NCBI RefSeq assembly: GCF_003614185.1
Contig: NZ_KZ987724.1
Location: forward strand, 664,679 to 728,678
Source of the DNA: Paenibacillus aceti
Lineage (GTDB): Bacteria > Bacillota > Bacilli > Paenibacillales > Paenibacillaceae
DNA length: 64,000 nt
Reading direction: 5' to 3'
The notes under the pieces are model-generated. The model worked only from the letters and a program-made list of their open reading frames with translations. It was not told where the DNA came from and made no database searches. Shown here in pieces: positions 44,264 to 53,682 of the stretch; within the stretch, counting starts at the first letter, position 1; each line of letters begins with the position of its first letter. The position numbers and the translations under genes are program-made.

Positions 44264-47200
44264 TTACTCCATAAACTGCAGCATGCGCAAAATCATCACG
44301 ACAGCCTCTGCGCGAGTAGCACTTTCATTCGGAGCGAAGGTCTGATCGGCTCTGCCCTGAACGATGCCCGCGTGATACGCGGCAGCTACATATGGACGGG
44401 CCCATGCTGGAATGGATTTCTCGTCAGTGAATGGCAGCTCTTGCTCTGCCTTCGCATCAGGCTCGATCCCTAATGCCCGAACGATCATAGTCGCCAATTC
44501 CGCGCGGTTGATCGCTTGATTCGGCCTGAAGGTATGGTCTTGATAGCCGTTAATAATGCTGGCCTCGATCACTCTGGCTATATGCGGCTTTGCCCAGGCC
44601 GCTATTTTGCCCGAATCGGCAAATGAGATATCGGCTCCAGCACCCTCCAGCTTCAAGGCTCGGCTCAGCATAACAGCGAATTCTCCGCGATTGACGCTCT
44701 GATCAGGCCTGAAGCTTCCATCATCATAGCCGTTGATCAGTCTCCGTTGAATCGCTTGTTGGATGTACTTCTCAGCCCAGTGGCCAGAAATATCGGATAA
44801 GGTGACGCTCGGAGACTCTGGGGACTCACTATCTGGAGATGTGCTATTGTCAGTATCCTCTCCCTCAGGGGGACTTGTAGGCGGATTGGTTGATGGACTG
44901 CTTCCAGAGTTATTACCTGAACCTCCTGAACCTCCCGAATTTCCCGAGCCGCCAGAACCGCCGGAATCTCCGCCATCGGTGCCGCTACTTAAGACAGTGA
45001 GCTCATAGGAGGCAGACCATGATTGATATTTCACGGTAAGTGTCGTTTTACCTGCGGCGATCGCCTTGACCAATCCGCTCTGGTCGATGGTCGCCACATT
45101 CGTATGGCTGCTGGAGAACTCTACATCAGCACTGATCGGCAGCAGCTCTGTTCTATCCTCATATACCGCCTTAATGGATGCTTGATGGGTATTGCCTGGA
45201 TACAATGCAGGTATCTTTTCAAACTCGACGGATTGAATCGGTTCCTGCTCCTTGGCCTCAACAGTAACAGGCTGGCTTGCGGCGCTTTCCTGATGCGCGC
45301 GATTGAGCGATGTAATCCTGTAAGTATAGCTCTTGCCTTGTTCCACTTTATGATCGATAAATTGCTGTTTCTGACTATCGGCTCTATGCACCTGTTGATA
45401 AATATGACTCGGATTATCGATATCTGGAGCTTGATCTCCAATACTTCGGTAGATCACATAGTAATTCGCTTCCTCCTGCGTCTCCGGCCAGCTCAGCTGA
45501 ATTCCTGAGGCTACAGGGGTTCCTGTCACTTCCGTCGGCGCTTCCGGCTTGCCTAGCTTAAGCCAGTTCATCTCGGGAATCAGCGCCGGGGCAGCATAGA
45601 GGTCTTCCCGCAGCTTATCCTGGAAGCCTAACGGATTATTGCGCAGGCTTTGCGTCGAGAAGAAGATGCTGCCTTTTACATTGTCAAAATTCCGGTTGAA
45701 TAGAATCTGATTCGGCATCTGCTCTGGATCGAGCCAGTTCGGATCATCCGCCCCGATTCGATAGGCGGCATGACCGATGTATAAGTGCACATTCTTGCCC
45801 TCTACCTGCTGCGCCCACCAATCCGCCAGATTCTCATAGGCGGCAGGCCCATAATTGAAGTACCAGTAAATCTGCGGAGCAATATAGTCAATCCATTCCT
45901 CCTGTACCCATTTACGTGTATCCGCATAGATCGCATGGTAGCTCTCGGTGCCTTTAGTATCCGAGCCTTCCGGATCAGAGGACATATTCTTCCAGATGCC
46001 AAATGGGCTGATCCCGAATTGTACATAAGGCTTCTCGGCTTTGATCGCTTTGGATAAATGCTCGATCAGCGTATTGACGTTATTCCTGCGCCAATCGTCG
46101 CGGTTCATCCCGTTTCCATACTTACTATAGGAAGCATCGTCGGGGAAATTGACCCCTGCGACCGGATAGGGGTAGAAGTAATCGTCGAAGTGCACGGCAT
46201 CAATATCATAGTTGTGCACGACTTCCAGGATGCTATCGATAATATATTGCTGGGTCTCAGGCAGGCCAGGATCCATAATGAGCTTACCGCCATAGGTAAG
46301 CAGCCAATCCTCATGCTGGCGCAGCGGATGCTCCGGAATCAGGCTATTGATATCCGGCTCCATGCTTGCCCGGTACGGATTGAACCAGGCGTGAAATTCC
46401 AAATTCCGCTGATGTGCCTCTTCGATCATGAAGGCGAGTGGATCATAGCCAGGGTCCTGGCCTTGCTTGCCCGTCAGCCATTTCGACCATGGCGCATATT
46501 GCGAAGGATAGAAAGCATCGGCCGTCGGCTTAACTTGCATGACGATGGCATTCATCCCGTCTGCCTTCAATTCATCGAGGATTTTGATGAAATCCGCCTT
46601 CTGCTGCTCAGCATCGAACGCTCCTTTGGCCGGCCAGTCGATATTCTCGACCGTAGCGATCCAGGCGGCTCGAAGCTCCCGCTTTGGTGTCTCCGTCTCT
46701 CCATTTACGACCAATACATAGCTGTGGGATTTCCCCTGATAAGTTGATGTAATCATCGTCGCTCCTATACTTTTGGCCATGACCATTCCTTGGGCATTGA
46801 TGTCCGCCACCGCTGGTTTGCTGCTTTTATAAGTAGTCTCCGCAGTTACGTCCTTATCCAAGTCCTCGCGATATTGATCAAGCACGGTATATTTGGCCGT
46901 GACTTTTGCCTGTTGTTCTTCACCTAGCATCATGGCACTCAATTCTGATAGCACAATCTTGTCAAGCACAGGCATAGGCTCGATAACTTCTATAGAATAT
47001 TGCGCCTGCTGCCCGTTATATTCCGCCGTAATTGTGGTGGTCCCTGGGAGATGTCCCGTCACCTTCCCGCCAGGCTCTATACTGGCAATTTGCGTGTCCA
47101 AGCTATTGAACTGCACTTCATCGGTCACATCGATATTCCCAGGATAATTGCTATATCTCGCCAAAACCTGGACATCATCCGTACGACCTTGCTCGATCTG

Positions 47201-48706
47201 CTCAGGTCCATAGATCTCAATCGTCTCGAGAGGCGGAGTTTCTTCCGTGACGGAGAGCTCGAATAGAGCCGGCTGTCCACTGCCATATAGCGCTACAATG
47301 GTCGTCTGCCCAGCGCGATGGGCCTGAACCCGTCCGTTATCATCGATGGATGCCACTTCAGGATGACTGCTCAGGAAGGTAATGCCGCTATCTACTCGTT
47401 CCGGCGCGGTACTACCATTTTTCGTAATATAGACCTTAGCTTGCTTCGACTCATTCGTTGTCATGGGTGTCAGACCTTTCAGATCTATGCCCAGGATATC
47501 TGTATCAGAATAGAAGGCGCTAAGCCGATCAAAATACAGAACACCGGCATTTTTATTCTCATTTTTCGTCTCTACCAGGTATATGTCGCTGATCTTGAAT
47601 GGTTCTGTCAGATCATTTGGCAAGATGGCCGTAACATACTTCCATCCTGCCCAAGTGAAGCTAGAAGTCGAAGTAAAGTCAATCGTCGCCACCAATTTAT
47701 CGCTAACATCGCGAATTCTGGCCCGGAGCCAATGCGCACTCTCATCTCCATATACCCACAGGCCAAGCTTGATCGGATAACCTTCCAGTGGTCGATACAG
47801 CGTATCCGTTTCCAGGTTATGCAGGCTGACATAGGCGGCAGAGGTTCCCGAGGTGCCCGACATATCGTATGTAAACCTCGCTGCATGCTCACCGTGCATT
47901 ACCGGATCAGGCCGGGTGGACAATTCGACGCTGGACGGGTTGCTATTAATGACGCCCGTGGACAAACTTGTTACTCCGTTATGGCTCATCGTCTCGAAAT
48001 CTTCAATGACGACAGCCACTTTGCCGACCAGGACGAGGGCTTGAGCGGATAGCTCACCATATTTTGCCGTCACATAGCCGTAGTTCACCTGCCCTAACAG
48101 GTTATTTGCGGAAAAGAGACCGTCACCCGTGATGTGGCCAATGGCTGGATCAGCGCTCCACTCTAGTCCTTCAGCTACTTGTACTTCCTCACCGTTCTCA
48201 TCATAGAAGCTTGCTGCAAATTGCTGCTCTGCGCCAGGCTCCATCATGAGCTGATGCGACGAAATCGCGATGTCGCTTACTTCTGCTAAAATCTCGGCGG
48301 GTTCTTTCTGTATGTTCCCATCTCCATCATTGCTAGTCTCGGTTTCTGGAGGCAGGGGAGCTTCCTCCGGGGCTTGCGCTTCGGGATCAGGACTTTCCGG
48401 GTCGGGCTGAGCAGGGGAGGGGGCTGTGATATCTACGTCGGGATCTTCCTGCTCTGGTGGGGTTCCTGCTTGATCTGTATCTCCCGGGGGTGTTTCGTGA
48501 TCAACGGGTTCCAGTGCTTCTGGTGTTTCCGGTGTTTCTGCGACGGCAGAATCGGTTTCAGAGATGTCTTGGGCAGCCGTCACTCGTGGGGCAGAATTCG
48601 ACCTTATTGGTGAAGCGCTTACAAGAAGACTCGTAAACATACTCAGCAATAACAATAAGACAATGATCATGGCCAGTTTACTTTTTAATCGCGGGTAATT
48701 GAACAA
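44264..48706 (-). CDS. S-layer-anchored multidomain GHL10-type glycosidase
   Basis: A 1480-residue exported surface protein. In order: signal peptide (1-34); Pro/Glu/Asp-rich stretch (about 45-150); Big2-like region; a carbohydrate-binding-like module (about 235-400); several Big2-like repeats (to about 660); the GHL10/DUF187 glycosidase barrel (about 674-1025; RELRAAWIATVENIDWPAKG, EFHAWFNPYRASM, AVHFDDYFYPYPVAG); FN3 (about 1056-1150); another Big2; a Ser/Gly-rich linker; and three SLH domains (about 1300-1480). It probably binds secondary cell wall polymer and acts on wall or external glycans. The start is TTG 48706 behind AAGGAGGG. Confidence 0.9.
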   Translation of the reverse strand: MFNYPRLKSKLAMIIVLLLLLSMFTSLLVSASPIRSNSAPRVTAAQDISETDSAVAETPETPEALEPVDHETPPGDTDQAGTPPEQEDPDVDITAPSPAQPDPESPDPEAQAPEEAPLPPETETSNDGDGNIQKEPAEILAEVSDIAISSHQLMMEPGAEQQFAASFYDENGEEVQVAEGLEWSADPAIGHITGDGLFSANNLLGQVNYGYVTAKYGELSAQALVLVGKVAVVIEDFETMSHNGVTSLSTGVINSNPSSVELSTRPDPVMHGEHAARFTYDMSGTSGTSAAYVSLHNLETDTLYRPLEGYPIKLGLWVYGDESAHWLRARIRDVSDKLVATIDFTSTSSFTWAGWKYVTAILPNDLTEPFKISDIYLVETKNENKNAGVLYFDRLSAFYSDTDILGIDLKGLTPMTTNESKQAKVYITKNGSTAPERVDSGITFLSSHPEVASIDDNGRVQAHRAGQTTIVALYGSGQPALFELSVTEETPPLETIEIYGPEQIEQGRTDDVQVLARYSNYPGNIDVTDEVQFNSLDTQIASIEPGGKVTGHLPGTTTITAEYNGQQAQYSIEVIEPMPVLDKIVLSELSAMMLGEEQQAKVTAKYTVLDQYREDLDKDVTAETTYKSSKPAVADINAQGMVMAKSIGATMITSTYQGKSHSYVLVVNGETETPKRELRAAWIATVENIDWPAKGAFDAEQQKADFIKILDELKADGMNAIVMQVKPTADAFYPSQYAPWSKWLTGKQGQDPGYDPLAFMIEEAHQRNLEFHAWFNPYRASMEPDINSLIPEHPLRQHEDWLLTYGGKLIMDPGLPETQQYIIDSILEVVHNYDIDAVHFDDYFYPYPVAGVNFPDDASYSKYGNGMNRDDWRRNNVNTLIEHLSKAIKAEKPYVQFGISPFGIWKNMSSDPEGSDTKGTESYHAIYADTRKWVQEEWIDYIAPQIYWYFNYGPAAYENLADWWAQQVEGKNVHLYIGHAAYRIGADDPNWLDPEQMPNQILFNRNFDNVKGSIFFSTQSLRNNPLGFQDKLREDLYAAPALIPEMNWLKLGKPEAPTEVTGTPVASGIQLSWPETQEEANYYVIYRSIGDQAPDIDNPSHIYQQVHRADSQKQQFIDHKVEQGKSYTYRITSLNRAHQESAASQPVTVEAKEQEPIQSVEFEKIPALYPGNTHQASIKAVYEDRTELLPISADVEFSSSHTNVATIDQSGLVKAIAAGKTTLTVKYQSWSASYELTVLSSGTDGGDSGGSGGSGNSGGSGGSGNNSGSSPSTNPPTSPPEGEDTDNSTSPDSESPESPSVTLSDISGHWAEKYIQQAIQRRLINGYDDGSFRPDQSVNRGEFAVMLSRALKLEGAGADISFADSGKIAAWAKPHIARVIEASIINGYQDHTFRPNQAINRAELATMIVRALGIEPDAKAEQELPFTDEKSIPAWARPYVAAAYHAGIVQGRADQTFAPNESATRAEAVVMILRMLQFME

Positions 48707-49000
48707 TGAATTCCCTCCTTCATTCTACTGGATAACTGAAAGCTAGCCCTGGTAGCCCTGTAAGTAAAAATCACCCCCTTGCTATAATGAAAAAAGCAGT
48801 TCAACACAACGAAGAGAGGAACATATGGCGGTCTAATCCAGCTGTAGAATAGAAGTATAGGTTGTAAATTAATTTCGAATTAAAATATTATATTGAAAAT
48901 ATATTATACAATGAAATTTCATTTCGAATTATACCAGAAGCGTTTAATCTCATCAATATCAAATTTAAATTTTACGGGGACTCCAGCGATAAGAACAATC
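48707..49000. other. Intergenic region between SLH gene and IS200 element
   Basis: AT-rich, no gene. A TATAAT (48783-48788), a GAGAGGA and an ATG at 48825 followed by a stop after three codons look like a gene head without a gene; this may be a remnant. Confidence 0.35.
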
Positions 49001-49004
49001 ATGA

Positions 49005-49709
49005 CCACCCGTCCAACGGGTGGTTTGCACTTGGGGTATAACCCCCTGTTGCCAAACTGCGCCTAAAGACGCTAGCCTGACCACAAATCTGTTCAGGCTC
49101 AGTGTAATTTGTCACTTTCACTAACCAGTTAAACTGGTTTATTTCTTTTTGCTCCTGTTACTGCTAAACGGATCTTCGTACTCTTTTACACTCAACTTAT
49201 CTATTGCTTGGTCATGTGCTTCTTGTTCACGAATGTATTTTGCTACGGTTGCTTCATTTAGGCCCACTGTACTTACATAATAGCCTTCTGCCCAAAATTT
49301 TCGATTCCCATATTTATACTTTAGTTGCGCGTGCTTTTCAAAGATCATTAGCGAACTTTTCCCCTTCAGATATCCCATGAATGTGGACACGGCTATCTTT
49401 GGGGGGATCGCTACCAGCATGTGTACATGATCTGGCATCATATGACCTTCCAGGATGTCCACTCCCTTATACTTACATAAACGTTTGAAAATTTCGATTA
49501 AGTCTTTCCTCACTTGATTATAGATCTCTTTCCGTCTATACTTCGGGGTGAACACAATGTGGTATTTGCACATCCACTTCGTGTGAGCTAGACTATAGCT
49601 CTTGTTTGCCATCTAAGACCATTCCTTTCAATTGAGCCTGAACATCTCAATTCTATCGGGATGGTCTTATTGGTCAAACCCTCGATCCCTCCACCCGCAT
49701 AGCGGGTGG
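49005..49709 (-). mobile_element. IS200/IS605-family insertion sequence (tnpA only)
   Basis: A single-gene element bounded by two related subterminal hairpins: CCACCCG/CGGGTGG at 49005-49023 and CCACCCGC/GCGGGTGG at 49691-49709. Another pair (GTTCAGGCTC near 49092 and GAGCCTGAAC near 49635) lies inside. As in IS200, there are no terminal inverted repeats and no tnpB. Exact ends are uncertain by several bases. It sits between genes and interrupts no frame that I can recognise. Confidence 0.8.
49139..49612 (-). CDS. tnpA: IS200-type Y1 transposase TnpA
   Basis: A 157-residue HUH transposase. The metal-binding HUH motif is in MPDHVHMLVAI (about 59-69), and the catalytic Tyr probably lies in YYVSTVGLNEATVAKYI (about 113). 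KYHIVFTPKYRRKEIY is the usual N-terminal stretch. Length and motifs look intact, so the element may be active. AAGGAA precedes ATG 49612. Confidence 0.93.
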   Translation of the reverse strand: MANKSYSLAHTKWMCKYHIVFTPKYRRKEIYNQVRKDLIEIFKRLCKYKGVDILEGHMMPDHVHMLVAIPPKIAVSTFMGYLKGKSSLMIFEKHAQLKYKYGNRKFWAEGYYVSTVGLNEATVAKYIREQEAHDQAIDKLSVKEYEDPFSSNRSKKK

Positions 49710-49760
49710 TTTTTTGTTTCGCGCGTTTCACGCACTCAACTGGCTAAAGCCATAATAAAA

Positions 49761-49782
49761 AAACCTGCATGCCTGCAGGTTT
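49761..49782 (-). terminator. Terminator after J-like protein gene
   Basis: AAACCTGCA (49761-49769) pairs with TGCAGGTTT (49774-49782); the minus strand continues into a T run. The core resembles a dialect ii unit. Confidence 0.75.
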
Positions 49783-49810
49783 CCTCTATATTGCTATTCA
49801 AATATATTTT

Positions 49811-50713
49811 TTACTCAGTTTTTGACTCTTGCAGATAGCGCTCGATGAATTGAATCGCCTTGTCGCGATTTTCAGAATCTACCCGCAGTCCCACATACAT
49901 TTGCTGTTTAGCGAGTGGAAGCGCGTCGGCAAGCTTGCTGTTTGTCACATCGATCGCATAGATATGATCTTCGGTATCATCCGGGCTACGGCCGAGAATC
50001 TTGTTATTCTCCTGCAATAGCGGCTTCAGATCACCGTCCGCATCCGCATCGAGTTTGTCCAGAACACCGCTGCCATCGACCCAATCATAAGAGCCCTGAT
50101 CCATAATATAAATATCCGGCTTCTCGGTCGCCAGCATAGCCATCGCTTTCTGCTGATAGGCCACCTCGGAACCGCCCATGCTCTGATCGCCTAAAGGCAG
50201 ATAAGTCATAATCAGCTTGATCCGCTTCCAATCCGGGAATTGATCCAGCATCGCTTGCTCCAAGGCAGCATCGCCGTCATTGCTCATATCAGTCATGAAA
50301 TTGCCCAGATACATGATCGACAGGTCGATTGGAGGAAGGGCAGCCAGACGCTTCTGCTCCTGACGGTGATTAATGAAGGTGATGGAAGCTGCAGTAAGAA
50401 CAAGGACTGCAATAATGCCAACAATAATATGGGTACGATAGATTCGGAAGAAATCATCAGCTTTCTCGGCGGTCCCCGCAAACCGACCCCACTTCTGGAA
50501 CCGTTCGCGGCTCATCTCCTCGATCCTCTTGCGATCCTCAGCCTCGGTAATCAGCTTATAAGCTCTCAATTTCATATCGAACTCATTCTCGCCGTCCTCT
50601 GAAGATTTGACGCGCGATTTCCTCAGTTCAATATCGAATACACGCTCAACTTCCTCCCGTGAGGCATCTTCGGGGAGACCCAGCAATTCATAAGCTTTTT
50701 TCAAATCACTCAT
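49811..50713 (-). CDS. J-domain-like membrane protein with extracellular binding-protein-like region
   Basis: A 300-residue protein. Residues 4-65 follow the J-domain helix pattern (KAYELLGLPEDASREEVERV) but lack the HPD triplet needed to stimulate Hsp70. One membrane helix (about 95-115, IIVGIIAVLVLTAASITFI) is followed by an extracellular part that recalls the end of solute-binding proteins (MAMLATEKPDIYIMDQGSYD, VLDKLDADADGDLKPLL). Its function is unknown. It is not obviously in an operon with the NlpC/P60 gene, which lies 230 bases upstream with a terminator between. Confidence 0.65.
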   Translation of the reverse strand: MSDLKKAYELLGLPEDASREEVERVFDIELRKSRVKSSEDGENEFDMKLRAYKLITEAEDRKRIEEMSRERFQKWGRFAGTAEKADDFFRIYRTHIIVGIIAVLVLTAASITFINHRQEQKRLAALPPIDLSIMYLGNFMTDMSNDGDAALEQAMLDQFPDWKRIKLIMTYLPLGDQSMGGSEVAYQQKAMAMLATEKPDIYIMDQGSYDWVDGSGVLDKLDADADGDLKPLLQENNKILGRSPDDTEDHIYAIDVTNSKLADALPLAKQQMYVGLRVDSENRDKAIQFIERYLQESKTE

Positions 50714-50885
50714 TATTATCTCCTCTAACTTAACTATTATTATGTAGAAACTAGATTAACTCTATTAATTTATTATACTGTGAATCATGGTTGAATGGAA
50801 TTGTTGGCCCTGATTATCGTAATATGATCTGCTCTGAATGTTCATCGAAAAGTCGTAATTGGCGCAAAATGTAGGCAAAAAATAG

Positions 50886-50918
50886 CCGGGGATCGATGAA
50901 ACCTTCGCCGATCCCCGG
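50886..50918 (-). terminator. Rho-independent terminator of NlpC/P60 gene
   Basis: CCGGGGATCG (50886-50895) pairs with CGATCCCCGG (50909-50918); TATTTTTTG follows on the minus strand. Confidence 0.9.
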
Positions 50919-50943
50919 ATAAGAAGTGAATCGTATGATCTTT

Positions 50944-51867
50944 CTAGGATATTCTGCGCATCGACAATAAATGCTCTTTCCAGTAGCCTTGATCGACCGA
51001 GCTGATCTGAACGCCGGGGTCCCCCCAGGTGTGAATCATCTCGCCATTGCCGATGTATATCCCGACATGGCCCACGATCTTATCACTCTCGAATCGTCCC
51101 GGGACGCTGAAGAAGAGCAGATCACCGGGCTGAAGCTGACTTCGAGATACGGAGCTTCCCCGCTGGGCCTGTTCTCTGGCCAATCTTGGCAAGGATTCAC
51201 CGAACTGCTTGAATACATGCTGGGTGAAGGAGGAACAGTCGAAGGTCTTCGATTGCTCGTAGGGCTTGGCCCCAAATTCATAGGGGACACCCATGAATCG
51301 CTTGGCATAAGAGATCAGCTCATCCTTATTCTCCGAAATACTGAGGATATTGACACGGTTGAATCTCTCCGGTTCCGTATTTTCTGCATTCGATGAATGC
51401 AGGCGGGAAGCATCGTTGCCCAGCGCACCAAGCTTGACATAACGTCCATCCTGACCGTCCGTCCGTACATTAGTGCCGAGCAGCTTGGCCAAGGATTTGG
51501 CGGTGACATAGATTTTCCCGTCCTGGCGGATCGGAGCATTCGGCAGGGAGACCGTCTCGCCGTAGGACTGCGCCTGATCATGATCCGCCTCAAGCTCATA
51601 CATGACATCGGTATAGCCGAGCTTGATCTTGCCGTCAGTCTCTTGCATGCGCAGGCCGAGATCCTTGGCTACCTGCTGCAGTGGAATCCAGTGGATGCCA
51701 TTCGTATCTTTGACTAGATCAGCCTGGATCCGATGTTCATTTGCGCCATGATCTTGTACTGAGGAAGCCTTTGGCCCGGCAGGTTGTCTCAAACAGCCAA
51801 TGCTGGCCGTAAGCAAGAGCAATATCGCTGCCGATAGCATCATTTTTTGACTTATGGATCTCTTCAT
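50944..51867 (-). CDS. NlpC/P60 cell wall peptidase lipoprotein
   Basis: A 307-residue exported D,L-endopeptidase-type protein. A lipobox TASIGCLRQ puts the lipid Cys at about residue 25. A copper-amine-oxidase-N-like stalk (about 55-150, WIPLQQVAKDLGLRMQET, IYVTAKSLAKLLG) binds or spaces. The NlpC/P60 domain (about 185-305) has the catalytic Cys in KTFDCSSFTQHV and His in GHVGIYIGNGEMIHT. ATG 51867 is chosen because the signal peptide starts there. It would cleave peptidoglycan stem peptides. Confidence 0.88.
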   Translation of the reverse strand: MKRSISQKMMLSAAILLLLTASIGCLRQPAGPKASSVQDHGANEHRIQADLVKDTNGIHWIPLQQVAKDLGLRMQETDGKIKLGYTDVMYELEADHDQAQSYGETVSLPNAPIRQDGKIYVTAKSLAKLLGTNVRTDGQDGRYVKLGALGNDASRLHSSNAENTEPERFNRVNILSISENKDELISYAKRFMGVPYEFGAKPYEQSKTFDCSSFTQHVFKQFGESLPRLAREQAQRGSSVSRSQLQPGDLLFFSVPGRFESDKIVGHVGIYIGNGEMIHTWGDPGVQISSVDQGYWKEHLLSMRRIS

Positions 51868-52056
51868 GATTTGCAACACTCCATTCATTGAATGTTTTAT
51901 CGAGCAGAACAGTGGTGCTTGGCAGGGGGAAAATTCAGTCATTTGAAGTATGTAATTATTGATGACTTTTATGCGCATTGTGGGTGACTTTTAAAGTTTG
52001 ATTCTGTATAATCCTTACCAGTCAGACTTGTTATCAGCGAAGGAGGATGCATTCAA

Positions 52057-53064
52057 GTGACGAAGAATCAGGCCTTTAGAGGAGATTATCAAGGTGAGCC
52101 AGCGGTTTGGCTTAGATATGGAAAATATGAAGCAGCCTTATTGCCGGGAATTGGCGGCAACTTAATCGCTTTTCGAGATATAGAGCATGGTTACCGGTTC
52201 TTGCGTGAGCCAGCAGAGGGGGAGATGGAAGATTTCAAGAGCAATCCCGGCGCTCACGGGATTCCGATACTTTTTCCGCCGAATCGCTATGAAGATGGTA
52301 AATTTCCTTGGAAGGGCAAGGTGTATCAGCTTCCGATTAATGAACCGGCGACAGGCAATCACCTGCATGGCTACTTACATACTAGCGCTTGGGAAGTAGT
52401 TGATCTGGGACAGACGGCGGAGGAGAGCTATGCGGTTGTGAGAATCACGGTGGATGAGCAGCATTTCATGTATCAATACCTGCCGTTTAAATTCACAGTG
52501 AAGCTGAAATATTCGCTGAGTGATGCAGGCTTATCACAGCAGCTATTCGTGAGGAATGAGGGGGAGGCCGAAATGCCTTGCTTATTCGCCTTCCATACGG
52601 CGGTGAATGCACCGTTCGCGCCGAACAGCGCAGAGAGCGATTGTTCTATGAAGCTGACGATCGGGGAACGCTGGGAATTGAATGAGCGCCAGCTGCCAAC
52701 CGGGAGATACCAGGTGTTGACCGAGGGAGAGCAGTTGATGAGAACGAGCGGAGTATTCCCTTATTTCACCTCGTTGGACAATCATTATACGGCAGTGCCG
52801 CAGAACGGCAGAAATCGCATGGAGCTGAGCGATGCGAGGCAGGGAGTTACCTTGGTATATGATGTAGGAACCTCCTATAAGCAATGGATGATCTGGAATA
52901 ATGGGGCCGGCGGGGGCTTCTTCTGCCCGGAACCGCAGATCAACCTGGTCAATGCGCCTAATATGAATTTACCTGCCGATGAAATCGGCCTGTTCAGTCT
53001 TGCTCCGGGGGAGATTTGGGAGGAGACAGCGAGATTCTATTTGAAGTCAAATACAGCTCACTAG
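52057..53064 (+). CDS. Aldose 1-epimerase family protein
   Basis: A 335-residue mutarotase-fold protein. GNHLHGYLHTSAWEVVD (about 104-120) holds the conserved substrate-binding His, and FAFHTAVNAPF (about 178) the second. A C-terminal Glu region FFCPEPQINLVNAPN would give the catalytic base. GTG 52057 has GGAGG 9 bases upstream. It may interconvert sugar anomers; which sugar is not clear. Confidence 0.85.
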   Translation: MTKNQAFRGDYQGEPAVWLRYGKYEAALLPGIGGNLIAFRDIEHGYRFLREPAEGEMEDFKSNPGAHGIPILFPPNRYEDGKFPWKGKVYQLPINEPATGNHLHGYLHTSAWEVVDLGQTAEESYAVVRITVDEQHFMYQYLPFKFTVKLKYSLSDAGLSQQLFVRNEGEAEMPCLFAFHTAVNAPFAPNSAESDCSMKLTIGERWELNERQLPTGRYQVLTEGEQLMRTSGVFPYFTSLDNHYTAVPQNGRNRMELSDARQGVTLVYDVGTSYKQWMIWNNGAGGGFFCPEPQINLVNAPNMNLPADEIGLFSLAPGEIWEETARFYLKSNTAH

Positions 53065-53078
53065 AGCTGTGAAACGTG

Positions 53079-53122
53079 AAAACAGCCGGATCACGTCTAA
53101 GCTGACGCTTTCCGGCTGTTTT
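53079..53122. terminator. Bidirectional terminator
   Basis: AAAACAGCCGGA (53079-53090) pairs with TCCGGCTGTTTT (53111-53122), between two convergent genes. Confidence 0.9.
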
Positions 53123-53152
53123 GCTGTCCGTTCCGCTAAGACGGGAACACAT

Positions 53153-53524
53153 TCATCCGACCTGATGGACCGGATCAGTCTCTACGTCTTTGCTGTGGTT
53201 ACGAGGGATTAGCCGCCTGATCTGTTCCAGATTTCTGCGGGGAACATTAATCGTCTTGATCCCGTGAATTTCATCGCGGAATAACAAGGTGTTATCCCGG
53301 ATTTCAGAAATCTTGAACAGGTTGACGTAGCAGTTCGTGCTAATCCGATAAAACGAAGAGTCCGAGATCATCGTTGAGGTTTGTTCGGCAGTAAGTCTCT
53401 TTTTTATACTGTAGTTTCTGCCATGAAAGCAAACTAAGCCATGACCTCCAATTTTGAAGAAATATGTATCATGGGGATCCAGATCCTCATATACATTCCT
53501 TTCTTCCAGTCCGACAGTCATCAT
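53153..53524 (-). CDS. LytTR DNA-binding domain protein
   Basis: A 123-residue stand-alone LytTR protein. FYRISTNCYVNLFKISEIRD and INVPRRNLEQIRRLI are the beta-rich DNA-contact segments. It lacks a receiver domain, so it is not a classical response regulator. ATG 53524 (AAGGGGG 8 bases upstream) is preferred; a longer frame upstream crosses a cre site and -10 region. Probably CcpA-repressed (see cre at 53551). Confidence 0.82.
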   Translation of the reverse strand: MMTVGLEERNVYEDLDPHDTYFFKIGGHGLVCFHGRNYSIKKRLTAEQTSTMISDSSFYRISTNCYVNLFKISEIRDNTLLFRDEIHGIKTINVPRRNLEQIRRLIPRNHSKDVETDPVHQVG

Positions 53525-53550
53525 TCTAAAACCCCCTTCAGAAGATGTTG

Positions 53551-53569
53551 TGGAAGCGCTTACAGTATA
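53551..53569 (-). promoter_or_regulatory. cre site overlapping the LytTR gene promoter
   Basis: TGGAAGCGCTTACA (53551-53564) fits every fixed inner position of the cre consensus (TGNAANCGNWNNCA) and is almost palindromic. A minus-strand -10 (TATACT, 53564-53569) adjoins it, so CcpA would block initiation. Confidence 0.7.
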
Positions 53570-53682
53570 CCATATTTTCAAGCTTTTGAACAGGAAATTT
53601 TTTCGGGCAGGACTGGACTTTTTGACCAAAGTGAGAAAAAATAAGAAGATATGTAGGATGATTAAAAGGAGGCGTGTTCTTG

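Noticed and set aside
47318-48052. 244-codon frame opposite the SLH protein
   Set aside because: Antisense of a clear coding region with domain matches; low-quality composition and no start signal.
48605-48625. cre-like sequence in the SLH gene (GTGAAGCGCTTACA)
   Set aside because: It lies within the coding region, lacks the TGNAA half, and is explained by codon choice.
48783-48836. Gene start with TATAAT, GAGAGGA and ATG
   Set aside because: The frame closes after three codons and no -35 is present; at most a remnant.
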